DNA from: Laburnicola sp. R22_1
Lineage: Eukaryota; Ascomycota; Dothideomycetes; Pleosporales; Didymosphaeriaceae
NCBI GenBank assembly: GCA_014281115.1
Contig: JACONQ010000001.1
Coordinates: 2,976,001-3,040,000, forward strand
Reading direction: 5' to 3'
DNA length: 64,000 nucleotides
In this document: positions 21,121 through 32,065 of the stretch, piece after piece
How the letters are laid out: the number at the start of each line of letters is the position of its first letter
Position numbering within the stretch: position 1 is the first letter of the stretch
Position numbers and translations under genes: made by a program
Notes under the pieces: generated by a model
Database searches by the model: none
What the model saw: only the letters and a program-made list of their open reading frames with translations
Told to the model about the DNA's origin: nothing

Positions 21121-23197
21121 ATGGCCTACCAGCCGCCACACCGCTTCTACAACGAACGGGATGCCTCGCCTGTAGAACCTTCAAGCTCCATGATACCCCC
21201 GCCACCGCCGCCGCACCGTGACCACAGCAACCTCAGCCCGATGCAGGGGCAGCATCAGTACCAGGACCCCAAGAACTACTCCGACTACTCGACACCGGAA
21301 GCGACGCCTGGCGCAGACAATTTACGAGCACGCGCAGCCGGTGGAGGAACCAACGGCATCGGAATAGGCGTCGCCAGCTCAAACGAGCGAGAGAGCGGCG
21401 CGCAGGCCATGCAAGACGCGTACAATTATGGCAACGGTGCGCCGTCCGGAGTGCCACCGCGACATACACCCTTCTCAGACTCACACGCATACGACTCGCC
21501 CACGCCCCCGCGGCCGATACACTCGCTCTACAACGGCTCGAATCCCTCTCTCGCCTCTGGAGGTCTCGGGTCTGCCGCCATGCACTCGGGTGCCAGTTCG
21601 ATGCACAGCTCGCAGCATAGTGCGCCGCTTGCACAGTCTAATGTCGCTCCCTACTCGGACAGCCCATACAACCGATACTCCTCCTCGAACCTCGACCTCG
21701 CGCCGCAGCTGGGCGCCATCAACCCGAACGACCTCGCCGACGACGATGACTGGGGAATGGCACATGCACAAACGAAACGGCGGTCGTTCGCGCCCTTCAG
21801 CCGCGACGGCACAGCGGGGCCTGCTGCAGGACTCGCCGCCGGAGCTGCTGCCGGGGTTGCTGCCGGGGCTGCCTCACGGGATGGAAGCGGTCAGTACGAT
21901 GCTGTACCCACCAACGAGGTCTCGCCCGCGCCCGCCAGAGGAGAAAAATCTCAATGGCTGGAGACTCAGCAACATGGCAAGAAGAAGATGATGTGGATTG
22001 TAATTGTTGTCATTGCCATCGTTGTGATAGGTGCCGTTGTTGGAGGTGTCTTGGGGACTGTACTGAACAGGGGTGGTGGTGGAGGCGACGGCGGTAGCGC
22101 CAACGGTGCCAATGCCGTCGCAGAAGACAACAAACAAGACCTGAGTATCCAGTCGGACGAAATCTCCAAGCTGATGAACAACAAGAACCTCCACAAGGTC
22201 TTTCCCGGCATGGACTACACACCTCTCAATACCCAGTACCCCGAATGCATACACCTTCCTCCGTCACAGAACAACGTTACGCGTGACATGGCCGTCATGT
22301 CGCAGCTGACGAACGCCGTCCGTCTGTACGGAACCGACTGCAACCAGACCGAGATGGTGCTGCACGCAATTGACAGGCTGGAGCTTACGGATATGAAAGT
22401 CTGGCTCGGCGTCTGGCTCGGGAACAATGACACAACCAACGACCGACAGGTCGCTGCTATGTGGGAGATCATCGACAAGTGGGTGGTGCCGAAATTGAAG
22501 AACAAGGAAGAGCACCGGTTTAAAGGTGTCATTGTGGGTAACGAAGTTCTTTTCCGCCAAGACCTGACCGAGAAAGAGTTGCTCAAGTACATTTCCGACA
22601 TCAAAAGCAACTTGTCCAAGATTGCGGCGAAGGCGGGCGTGGACGACATCAAGTTGCCCATTGCCTTGTCCGATCTTGGCGACAACTGGACCGCAGACAT
22701 GGCTTTAAAAGTCGACGTTGTGATGTCGAACGTGCATCCCTTCTTCGCTGGTGTCGATGTATCCAAGGCCGCCGATTGGACCATGGAATTTTGGACAACG
22801 CACGACGTAGCCCTAACGGCAGGCAATGCATCTATCCAGCAAATCATCGCAGAAGTAGGATGGCCCACTGGTGGTGGGAACCATTGCGGCGATCACGATT
22901 GCACGTCTGACACCGAAGGGTCTGTTGCGGGTATTAAAGAGTTGAATGCATTCATGGAGGACTGGGTATGTCCTCGGTTGAGGAATCAGACGGAATACTT
23001 CTGGCAAGTTTGCGCCTTTGGCCCTTATGATGAGCTTATCCTAACATGTTCCAAGGTTCTCCGGCTTCGACGAGCCGTGGAAGATACGATACAACGAGAA
23101 GGGCAAAGAGTGGGAAGACAAGTGGGGATTGATGGACGTGAACCGCAACCTCAAGAAAGGCGTTAATATCCCCGATTGCGACGGCGAGACGATATAG
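21121..23197 (+). CDS. btgC: glucan endo-1,3-beta-glucosidase, GH17, membrane-anchored
   Basis: Exons 21121-23003 and 23056-23197 give 674 residues, close to known fungal BtgC proteins. The 52-nt intron uses a GC donor (GCAAGT...CCAAG); splicing restores the conserved [12 protein letters not shown] ending. The N-terminal third is a Pro/Ser/Tyr-rich cytosolic region, then one transmembrane helix ([20 protein letters not shown], about residues 290-310) and a Gly-rich linker, i.e. type II membrane topology. The GH17 catalytic domain follows, with the acid/base Glu in VGNEVLFR and the nucleophile Glu in AEVGWPTGG. The enzyme cleaves or transfers wall beta-1,3-glucan at the cell surface. The upstream in-frame GTG at 21103 is not needed; [14 protein letters not shown] is a typical start. 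Confidence 0.93.
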
Positions 23198-24820
23198 ATT
23201 TATCACGTCATTGTTCTGATTATTTAACGAGTGTTTGCATGTTTTGCATTCAGTTTGGCGTTGGAGCGGCGTTTGACATGCGGCCTGGTATGGTCGGTTG
23301 GGTGGCCCTTGTTTTCTACCAGTTGGTGTGCCTTTTTCTGTTCTCTCTCTTTTTCGCTCCCTGTCCTAGTCCCTGCTATTGAGTTCCCATGTGGTGGGTG
23401 GGGATGTGTTTGGACTAGTATACGGGGGGATGTTGGGAAATACTGTGTATATCGGGAAATGGATATTTTGAGGGAGATGCTCATGGCGAGGGAGTTTTTG
23501 CTATGGTGTTTCTGTATTTTTTGAAGGGCCGGGAGGGTTGTTTTGGTTGGTTGTTTGGTGGAATTGTCGTGTGCATAATATGTTGGGAGCGCGCTGGTTG
23601 GATGCATGTCCTGTTGATGGTTGTGGGCGGTGATGGGATAGGTTGGGTTTGGTGTAGATAGATGTAGGGTATTATGCGGAAGGGAGGGGAAGAATATACA
23701 TATGATGTATGGTTTATTTGCTTCTTCTTAAGTAACTATAATCTTGTCAGGAGTGAAATCATCGCAAACCTTTCGGTACACGGTACAACGCTGTGATGGA
23801 AAGCAGTGGGTGTGCTGAAAACGCATTGAAAAAAGGTAAAGCAGCGAGACAGGTTTGACCGGGGATATATAGTCTTGTATCTGTGTAAGATAAGGTGGAT
23901 TGAGTGGAGGTGGATTTAGTCTATATGGGTTTATTGCTTTATTCGTTGGTGCACGTAGGTTGAAGATGATGTCGTGATTGTACGATCTAATACGCTGCCC
24001 GTGGTAAAACGTGGGGATACAACCGCGATACGCCTGTAGCTTAGCTGTAGTGTAGTGCCACGGCCATCCCTGTGTCTGTAATCGTTTAGCGATGCTTGTC
24101 TCGCTAGATGGAGGGGATAGCTGTGAGTGAAGTAGACTAGAAGGCAATTGAATGGTCAAGTGAACATGATTGTGTCCTGCCCGGGCACCATGGTGAGCAA
24201 CCACAACGTCAGACGTCTGAGCATTGCCCACGTATGCCGCCGCATGCGTGCGCCATGGCTGTAGGCTGCGGATTCGAGGACCCTGTTTCGCGCGCTGCAG
24301 ATCGTGATCGGTGATGACGATGCCAGCGCCAAGACCTGATCCTGGCGGTGAATCCTGCGGGTCAAATCTCGTGGCAAGGCTTACCGTATGTATCATCGCC
24401 TGTCGCGCTTCACGACCTCTGCATCTCATCTCCAACCTCTGCACTGTGCGCTAGCGGCACTGTCTCATTGTCCTCATTGTTCTGCTCGTGCTCGCACGCG
24501 TCTCGAGCCTGCGCGCGCTCCTTGTCCCGCACGACCTCACTAGCCGCTGCCGGCGTTTCTAACTCCCCATGGCTCCTTACATGACATCACCCGTGCAGGC
24601 GTAGCTACCTACTAAATTACTTTTTGGACTTACCCACATCGCCCATAGCAACCTCATCCGGCCAGGGGATGCAGTCGCGCCCTCTGTAGCCACGCAAGCA
24701 AGATGCTGCGCAGCAGTCGGAAACGGGCCTCTTCGAGCTCGGTACGAGCCTTCTTTTCCGCGCAAACACGCATGTCGGCTTGCGCTCCACTGCCGCCATG
24801 AGCAGACTGCTAATGCTGCC
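23198..24820. other. intergenic, no supported gene
   Basis: 3' region of btgC and the upstream region of the large ORF. A minus-strand open frame at 23728-24444 (238 codons) lacks domains and has a composition like random intergenic DNA. Just before 24821, the in-frame codons EQTANAA follow a possible acceptor (CATGAG at 24794-24799), so the next gene may have one more 5' exon here. Confidence 0.45.
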
Positions 24821-27800
24821 ATGCAGGCTTCGACGGGGCCCCCGAGCGCATCTGCCTCCCTCGCTGCCACAAAGGCTTTCATCCGCGACCGCGAATCCAA
24901 TGGCGCCCTGTCCTCCGCCGCCGCGGCCGCCGCGCTCCGCACGCATGCCACCACGCCCACCCCCGTCGGCGAGACAGTGACGAAGCGGATGGTGCGGAAA
25001 GCCTCGATATCTTCACAAGGAAGCGGGAGCCAGCAACACCTAGGGGTGGGTCTGCGCCGCCATTCCAGCTCGGGTTCTATGACTGAACGCACTTTTCGCG
25101 CCCCATCCCCGAGCAGGAGCAGCCCAATTGACCACGACGCACCCCCGGTTCCCGCCGTGCCCAAAAATGTCCCTGCCGCCAGCGTCGTGCATCGCCGCAA
25201 TTCGAGCTTGGAGCCGCCGGTTCGTGGTGGATCGCCTGCTGGGAGAGGTGGTGGACGCGGCCTGAGCCTGGATCGAGGCACAATCAACCCCGCGTATCCT
25301 GGGCGAGGGCAACCACGAGCGTCCAACCTGTCGAGAGTCCTCGAAGATGAACAAGACGCTGGTTTAAGATCGTCTGTCAACTTTTCGCGGCCAATTTCGC
25401 CCCTGCAAACATCGCCACAACAGGGACCCAGCGGCTGGTTTGGTGGTCCCGTTGTCAACAAAGAGCAGACTTTTAGAGGGGGAAACTCACGTCCAAAGAC
25501 GTCAGATGGTGTCTCAGCATATGCTATGCACAGCGCCCAACAAAATATTCAGAATGCCGCGGATAGGCCTGTGTCAACAAGAACAGCCCACATGTCCACC
25601 GGCGTGGAGGGTGCCCGTTTGGCGGCCGGCAGCATGCGCGCCAGACCGACTGGTACGGCGACACGGGGACAACCAACCAACACAGCTTCTAGAGGACAGC
25701 CGCGCATTGTGGATCCCAAGTCTCCTTACGCCGTCTATGACCCGTCGAGTAGGAAGTTCATCCATAAGCAGGATGCAATGGATTTACACAGAGCGATGAG
25801 TGATGCAGAGGAGCCAGCCCCCCAATACGAGGTTGAGCGAGCCATGACACGGACCCAAGAGGCGCCACGATACAGCCAACCAGTCCGACAACCTAGCCAG
25901 ACAAGACACGTTCAACAGTCTCCCCCGCGAGAGACTTATCAACCGGTACCTTTTACCAGACGGAATGAGGCCGAGACAGCTTCTACGACCGTCAACGATA
26001 GACAAGGAGGGCAATCGTACTATCCTCAAGATAGGACGCAAGACTTTGCTGATGCGGAGGATCGACTTCCTGCAGATGCGAACACAAGCCGGAAGCTAGA
26101 GTCTTCCGCGCCTCAAGCGGTGCCAGAACAGTCTCTATCACCCAAGTTCGCCCTAAACCAGGACAGCGCATATCCGCACCTTCCACCGCCTGCCACTAAT
26201 GGTCCTGCTAGTACCCATGGTCAGGGAAGCACACGGTCTGAGCGGACAAATTCGCTCAGTCCTCCACGCAATGCTCACTTTGCACCCGTTGCTGTGGATT
26301 TTTCGAACAGCCTCAAACACCAGCCGCCACTCCGTTCTGTCTCACCTGCCAAGTCTGCATTGAAGGCCTCACCATCCTTGTCCCGCCGAAGTCATTCGCC
26401 CCTCGCCAACGATGGCCGAACCGTCAATCGAGGAGCAACAAGCGAGACATCCGACGTTGTATCAGAAGATGGGAGCAAGAAAAAGAAGACTGTTCGCATC
26501 AGCTTTGAAGATGAACCAACTGTGCTCGGGACTTCTGCGTATGATGATACAAGCGTGTTAAATCCCGCTGCTGGTTCGAGCACGTCTAGATGGGACATGG
26601 ACGATGAAGAGGAAGAGGATGAATTCATGAAGCCTCGCCCGGTGTTACCTTCGTTCGGCAGTATACGAGACAAAAATCGCCGGCCGAGAGATGAAGATAC
26701 GCCAGAAAAAGTCACCGAAACTGTTTCCTCGTCACTTTCAAACTCGACCACGTTTCCAGCAGAGTCAGCAGAAGTGTCCAGTGACCACAAAATTGGTGAT
26801 CTCTTGGCGCAAGAATTGGCCGCGAGGAAGACGAACCAGGTTTCGACTAATGATCCTCTTCCACCAGAAGTTACATCTGTAGAGGGAAGCGGATACTTCT
26901 CAGATTCGGACCAAAGCGAAGGCTCGAACAACGAGCCACCCACCAGTAGTTCTCAAGACGTCACCAAAGGGGCAACAGGGTCGACAATGGAGCCGGAGCC
27001 TAAAACGCTGACTAACCCAGCAGAGATTCGTTCAACAAGTTCCGAAGTACCCAAGATTGCTGTTCAACCAGCCAGTCCATTCCTCTCCGAAGAACCCGTG
27101 AAGACCGTGAAAGCAAGTCCATCCACTTCGGAGAAAATCGCGGACGTGTCCCCATCCAAGATTCCGCGCCCATTCGTTCCTGGGGGTTGGGACGATGAAG
27201 ATGTATCCGAGCCTGAGCCCGAAGTCAAGCAGCCCACCGCACCAGCCTCGACCCCTGCCCAGCCTTCCATCACTATCCAGATGCCTGTTCGTCCGGTGGA
27301 AGATGATTCTTCCTCGGACGACAACAGTAGTATCTACAGTGACGCCTACGAAGATATAGAAGAAGGCGAAGGGTTTGCCTCGATTGATGCAATCATGGAA
27401 AGCCCGGTGTCGAGCTCTCGCTTTAGCACAAGCACATCTAAGGAGGCGGACATCCGTCCACAGCCCTCCATGATGGATAGTTCCCGATGGGCGCCTGCCA
27501 ACGCACAGTCCACGAAGATCGAAGCACAGAGTGGACGTGAGAATGGATTCAAGGATCAGCGGAGTGGGCAATCTAATGCTGATTGGAAAGCAGCCCAGCA
27601 GCATTGGAGCGAGTTGAACAACTCGCGCCAACAACAGCCGCAGTCTGGACTACTTCTTGACAAGCTCGCTGCGAGAGAAGAGCCAAAGAGGAGCTTAGGG
27701 CCAGCATCTGTCGCGCAGACAAAGCGCGAGCCAGTGCGCCGAGTTCAAGCAGAACCCACTCCGAAGGCGACCAGACAAGTACAAGAGCGCAGAGTCCAAG

Positions 27801-29476
27801 CTGAACTTGCTGTCAACGCAACCAAACAAGCACCCTCTCCGCAGCCGGCAAAATCACCACAGCCCCGGAAGTCTGCAATGAAGAAACCAGCTAGCAGCTC
27901 ACCGCAGGTAGCAGCTGCCGCTGAGTATCCGCTTAGGAAATCAATGCGTAACCATGCACCCGCCGTCAACCCAACCCCTGAGCCACAAATGCGGAAGTCA
28001 ATGCGTGGGGTTGACTCTGCAGATGCATACAGAGGTCCGACCGGAATGGCTGCGTCGCGCTACAGCACGCCCCCAATGGACACGAAGCCTCCCAGGGGTG
28101 CTCTTCAAAAGAGGAATCTTCCAGCAGCAGCGGCAGCTACTTCGGCAAGCAAACCTCGACCCCAGAGCAGTTCTGGTGTCCCCATAAGGACAAAACCCAT
28201 GGCTCCAGTACCTACCTACGACAGCGATTCCGATGCCTCGGTCAGCAGTTTCCAACGGGAACGGCAACGATCCCGTGCATCACGGAACACTGGTGGTGCA
28301 TACACCATGCGCAGCTCCATGCGATCAGGTCCAACCCCGACAATGCGGGCAGCACCACCTGTACGATCCATCTCACCACCAGCAGCGGCGTCACCGCCAT
28401 CGTCAACGCTCCGGAAGTCTTTGCGCCCTTCATCCCCTACGCCCGAATCACCGAATGCACCGAAGTCATCCAGATTCAGGATTAGATCGTTATCTCCCGC
28501 AGGTCGATTTAGGCGAAAGAGTGCTGTCGACACCGTACCGCCCATGCCTGCTCCTGCGCAGCTGACCCCACCGAAGGCCGCTCCCAACAAAAAGTTGACA
28601 TTCGGTAAATCGTCCAAACCCAAATCGGCTGTCGCGAAACCATCAGCCCTGCGCTTCAAGAGTCGTATCACGGATTCTAGTGATGACGAAGACGATCAAC
28701 CACGGCGATTCCAGAGCCGATTCGCCGACTCGGACTCGGACGATGAAGTCTTTGCATTGCCCCGCGATCTTGCACCTGTGCGAGGAATTCCCAGACGCGC
28801 TGGCGAAGAGGATGGTGACTCTACAGATTTGGAAGACGAAACAAGCGATGTTGAATCACCAGCACCAGTACCAAATGGTAATGGCAAGGGGAAATTGACT
28901 ATGAACGGGTTGGCCAATTCACAAGGCGCAAGCCTTGCCGCCGGTTCGTTGCGTCAAAGCACAAACCCCACTGAACTGCCGACTTTCGAGGGCGGCAAAA
29001 AGTCAAAGTCAAAGCGAGGCTTCTTTGGTCTGGGCCGAAAGAAGAATGCACGTGATGCGGAAACGGACGCCCAAAACGAGGCGACTTTCGAGATACCCAT
29101 GCCTCCAGAGCAACGGAACCGCGATACGAATCGACCTCTGACCCCCATCGGCGAGGACACGGACGTTGATGTTGGCGAGACGACTAGGCGCCCTCCCACA
29201 AGTCGGGTCGCACCTCCTCTGGAGCGCTCTACGTCAGCCTCGTGGCCGCTTCCCGAAGCTACGAGTTTCGGCGAGGACCTGCGGCCTCAAAGCGCAGATG
29301 GGATCATGAACCGAAGACTGTCCACTCGGCCAACGCTGCTCAAGAGGAATTCTTCCCACGCATCGCAAGCGCGTACCGAAATCGACCCGAAGACTGGCAA
29401 GGCGACGAGTTTTGGCCATACGGGCAAGAAGAAGAAATTCCAAGGGTTGAGGCGCGTGTTTGGTCTCAACAATTGA
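24821..29476 (+). CDS. 1551-residue intrinsically disordered protein, unrecognised
   Basis: One uninterrupted frame of 4656 bp. The N-terminus (ATKAFIRDRESNGALSSAAA, then TPTPVGETVTKRMVRKAS) looks like an ordered, conserved fungal start. Most of the rest is Ser/Pro/Glu/Arg-rich and disordered, with acidic stretches (DMDDEEEEDEF; DSSDDEDDQP). Between residues about 1010 and 1230 a short basic motif recurs: PLRKSMRN, QMRKSMRG, TMRSSMRS, TLRKSLRP. The end is compact and basic (KRGFFGLGRKKN, KKKKFQGLRRVFGLNN), suggesting a membrane- or partner-binding tail. I cannot name the family; a cortical or scaffold role is a guess. The start may lie in an upstream exon. Confidence 0.75.
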   Translation: MQASTGPPSASASLAATKAFIRDRESNGALSSAAAAAALRTHATTPTPVGETVTKRMVRKASISSQGSGSQQHLGVGLRRHSSSGSMTERTFRAPSPSRSSPIDHDAPPVPAVPKNVPAASVVHRRNSSLEPPVRGGSPAGRGGGRGLSLDRGTINPAYPGRGQPRASNLSRVLEDEQDAGLRSSVNFSRPISPLQTSPQQGPSGWFGGPVVNKEQTFRGGNSRPKTSDGVSAYAMHSAQQNIQNAADRPVSTRTAHMSTGVEGARLAAGSMRARPTGTATRGQPTNTASRGQPRIVDPKSPYAVYDPSSRKFIHKQDAMDLHRAMSDAEEPAPQYEVERAMTRTQEAPRYSQPVRQPSQTRHVQQSPPRETYQPVPFTRRNEAETASTTVNDRQGGQSYYPQDRTQDFADAEDRLPADANTSRKLESSAPQAVPEQSLSPKFALNQDSAYPHLPPPATNGPASTHGQGSTRSERTNSLSPPRNAHFAPVAVDFSNSLKHQPPLRSVSPAKSALKASPSLSRRSHSPLANDGRTVNRGATSETSDVVSEDGSKKKKTVRISFEDEPTVLGTSAYDDTSVLNPAAGSSTSRWDMDDEEEEDEFMKPRPVLPSFGSIRDKNRRPRDEDTPEKVTETVSSSLSNSTTFPAESAEVSSDHKIGDLLAQELAARKTNQVSTNDPLPPEVTSVEGSGYFSDSDQSEGSNNEPPTSSSQDVTKGATGSTMEPEPKTLTNPAEIRSTSSEVPKIAVQPASPFLSEEPVKTVKASPSTSEKIADVSPSKIPRPFVPGGWDDEDVSEPEPEVKQPTAPASTPAQPSITIQMPVRPVEDDSSSDDNSSIYSDAYEDIEEGEGFASIDAIMESPVSSSRFSTSTSKEADIRPQPSMMDSSRWAPANAQSTKIEAQSGRENGFKDQRSGQSNADWKAAQQHWSELNNSRQQQPQSGLLLDKLAAREEPKRSLGPASVAQTKREPVRRVQAEPTPKATRQVQERRVQAELAVNATKQAPSPQPAKSPQPRKSAMKKPASSSPQVAAAAEYPLRKSMRNHAPAVNPTPEPQMRKSMRGVDSADAYRGPTGMAASRYSTPPMDTKPPRGALQKRNLPAAAAATSASKPRPQSSSGVPIRTKPMAPVPTYDSDSDASVSSFQRERQRSRASRNTGGAYTMRSSMRSGPTPTMRAAPPVRSISPPAAASPPSSTLRKSLRPSSPTPESPNAPKSSRFRIRSLSPAGRFRRKSAVDTVPPMPAPAQLTPPKAAPNKKLTFGKSSKPKSAVAKPSALRFKSRITDSSDDEDDQPRRFQSRFADSDSDDEVFALPRDLAPVRGIPRRAGEEDGDSTDLEDETSDVESPAPVPNGNGKGKLTMNGLANSQGASLAAGSLRQSTNPTELPTFEGGKKSKSKRGFFGLGRKKNARDAETDAQNEATFEIPMPPEQRNRDTNRPLTPIGEDTDVDVGETTRRPPTSRVAPPLERSTSASWPLPEATSFGEDLRPQSADGIMNRRLSTRPTLLKRNSSHASQARTEIDPKTGKATSFGHTGKKKKFQGLRRVFGLNN

Positions 29477-29689
29477 GCATGTGTAGCCGAGGCTGACATT
29501 GCTGTTGTAGAGTTCCCAGTTCACGTTTTGCTGCCTCGCAGTCTGCGCCCGCAGAGAGACGCCGCAGGAAGCAGAGACGCACGCTGTCTTCTACAACGAC
29601 GTCTAGCCATTCCCGTGTCTCGTCTGTTGATTCGTTTGTTCGCGCTTCGGTTGTTCTGCTGGGTTGTCATCGGCCTGAGTCTCCACTGC

Positions 29690-29722
<33 letters not shown>

Positions 29723-31288
29723 CACCACCACGCCACGATTGATTGATGTACATTACTATTTTTCTTATATCGTGTTATATATACTTACTGCACTGAAAAC
29801 CGACTACCTTTGGGGTTTTTTGTGTTCTTTTTGCTTTCGGGACGCTGGACTCTTTGGCTTTGCTTTGCGAATGGGGCGCATGTGAGATGATACCAGGTTG
29901 TAAATTTTTTTTTTCGTGTCGTTGGATCTGGGTGGGGCTGGCTGTGTGTCTAGAGTTCTGGGGTTTTGGTTTGTGATGAGGGCGTGCGTGTGCGCGACGT
30001 TTTCGTGTCTCCTTTTATTTTATTTTTTTCTTCTTCTTCTTTTTGTAGATGTTTGATGTGTTTGGATATATATGGGTATTGAGAGATGGTGGTAGGTGTG
30101 GGTCAGTGGGTGTGGGTGTGTATGATGCGGGCGAGGGCGAGGGAGTGAGTAGGCAGGTAATTTTTAATGCGATGTTTTTTGGCAGTATGATTGCGTGTAT
30201 TGTTGGTTTTGTGTGATTGGGTGGTGCTGGGATGGGGAGCTGGTGAGCTGGTGAAGTGGTGGTAGAGAGTGATGGGTACTCACTAAGTTTGCTGTACATG
30301 ACTGTGTGAAGTGAAGGTATAGCATAGTGTGAAGGTGTTAGACACTACTCTCTTGTTGAATGCTTTGTATCGTCTCTTATTTTTAAGGATGGCTATTGGT
30401 GTGCTGATAAGATACTGTCTAGGTAGGCCTGCGTAGAGGGTAGAATTGTAGGTTTGAGGTGGGGGGTTGTTAGGTTGCGCTGGCGCTGGCGCTGGCGGGG
30501 TGGTTGGTTGGTTGGGCTGGCGGGATGGGGTGGGGTTTGTGCGTAGGGTTTGTTCAGGTAGTTGGAGTTACCCTAGGTAAAAAAATTTGATATTTCTGCT
30601 TGGGAGAGAGGGTAGGGCGAGTGGGGCGAAAGGAGGCTGACTGACTGATATGACTGCAGGTTTCTGTGGGAATGTGGCGCCGAACGAGACGAGGGTTCGT
30701 TGCATGTATTGTTTTGGGAGTATCATTGTGTGGTATGCGGAACAAATGGAGTTTGGTACTGACTAAGTGGGTGGTAAGACCGTACAGTGATGCGGTACGT
30801 CGAAGGTAGTAGTAACACACAAAATTAAACTCTTAATTCAAAGCGTAAAATCGGAACACTGCCTAGCGCTCCTTACCATCTACTTGCGACTTAACCTAGC
30901 TAGAAGTAGAGCTTGCCTGTGGATCAAAACGGCCCTTCATTCCTGTTGTATAACTCCGATAAACTCCTAGTTTTGTTTTGTTCGCTTTCATCTTAAATCC
31001 GGTAAATCCATGTACCCCCAGGCGGTAGGGGGTTCAGGATAGAATTAAGTATAAATAGTAGCCGCTCAAAGGTCAGAGTAATCGACGTGATAATAGCTAA
31101 GGTAGACTCTGGGCAGTTTGCGTACGCCGTCGTGTTACTCTTTCCTGCAGCCACTCACCACACCAACCAACCAACAACAACATTGGAACAAGCACAACTC
31201 TACCAAGTCCCAGACAACAACAACCAGTAACCCTCCCTCCTCTAACCAAAAACCCACTTTTTACCTAAAACCAACTCGACTCAACACA
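29477..31288. other. intergenic with simple repeats, no gene seen
   Basis: Contains a CAGGCA hexanucleotide run (29692-29722), long G/T-rich stretches (29880-30560) and a TGGCGC run (30478-30496). No ORF with family features is present. The start of the SnoaL-like gene follows a CA-rich leader. Confidence 0.5.
29692..29722 (+). repeat. (CAGGCA)n microsatellite
   Basis: About five units in the 3' flank of the large disordered-protein gene. Confidence 0.85.
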
Positions 31289-31771
31289 ATGCCCACCCCA
31301 CCACCCACCACCCTAACCTCCCTCACCCCGCGCGAAGCCATAACCGACGCCCTCCACCGCTGTCTCCACGGCCTTGACACCAACAACATCCCCCTTTTTG
31401 AATCCGCCTGCCTCCAAACCCCGCACATGACCGTCATCGCCGGCCCCGTCACCCTCGCAGGCTGGCCCGCCATCCGGGATTACTTCTCGCGCCTCTTCGG
31501 CCTCGTCACCACGCACATTGTGAGCAATATCCGGATTGAGGTTGAAGACGGGGCGGATACGGCGTGCTTGAGTGCGCATGCACTGTCGTATCATGTTAGG
31601 GGGGAGGATGCGTTGAAGAAGGAGGATAGGGCGTATACGGCGAGTTGTGTGTATGATGTTGAGCTTGTTAGGGATGGGGGGAAGGAGGGGGAGGGGGGGT
31701 TGTGGAGGATTAAGACGTGGGTTTTGGGGATTCAGTGGACGGTGGGGGATGTTGGGGTTTTGCATGGGTGA
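31289..31771 (+). CDS. SnoaL/NTF2-like fold protein
   Basis: Single exon, 160 residues from the ATG at 31289; the frame is open upstream but that part is leader-like. The pattern fits the SnoaL-type NTF2-like fold: an N-terminal helix pair (REAITDALHRCLHGLDTNNI, FESACL), a first strand with TPHMTVIAGP, GWPAIRDYFSRLFG, then beta strands (TTHIVSNIRIEVED, TACLSAHALSYHV, ASCVYDVELVRDG, LWRIKTWVLGIQWT). Such proteins act as cyclases, isomerases, dehydratases or binding proteins; the substrate is not inferable. Third-codon bases change from nearly all C (to about 31490) to mostly G/T. No pathway neighbours are evident. Confidence 0.75.
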   Translation: MPTPPPTTLTSLTPREAITDALHRCLHGLDTNNIPLFESACLQTPHMTVIAGPVTLAGWPAIRDYFSRLFGLVTTHIVSNIRIEVEDGADTACLSAHALSYHVRGEDALKKEDRAYTASCVYDVELVRDGGKEGEGGLWRIKTWVLGIQWTVGDVGVLHG

Positions 31772-32065
31772 GGGGGAAGGGGTGGGCGCTGGATAGATGG
31801 CACTGAAGGATAGGGTACTACTGTAGATCATGAGAGCTCGATGTATATACTCAAGGCGAGTCGATGGTGTTAAACAAGTAGCATTAACAACTAATAGTTA
31901 CAGAAGACCCAGATGTGCACATAAAGAGTGTGTGTACTTGGCCAGAACGCCGGAAAAGCATAACATAACCTGAAAATCAGACCCAACTCCCCGCCAAACC
32001 CAAGCCCAGTTCACCACAACAGACAGAACCGTGTCCCAAAGGAAAAGTTGGAGTGCCCTAGGCCA

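Noticed and set aside
22215..22868. 217-codon minus-strand frame inside btgC
   Set aside because: Antisense to the conserved GH17 catalytic domain.
23728..24444. 238-codon minus-strand frame
   Set aside because: No motif, random-like composition, no splice signals or promoter context; treated as chance.
24577..25461. 294-codon open frame on the minus strand
   Set aside because: It lies antisense to the start of the intact 1551-residue ORF, has no domain, and owes its length to high GC on both strands.
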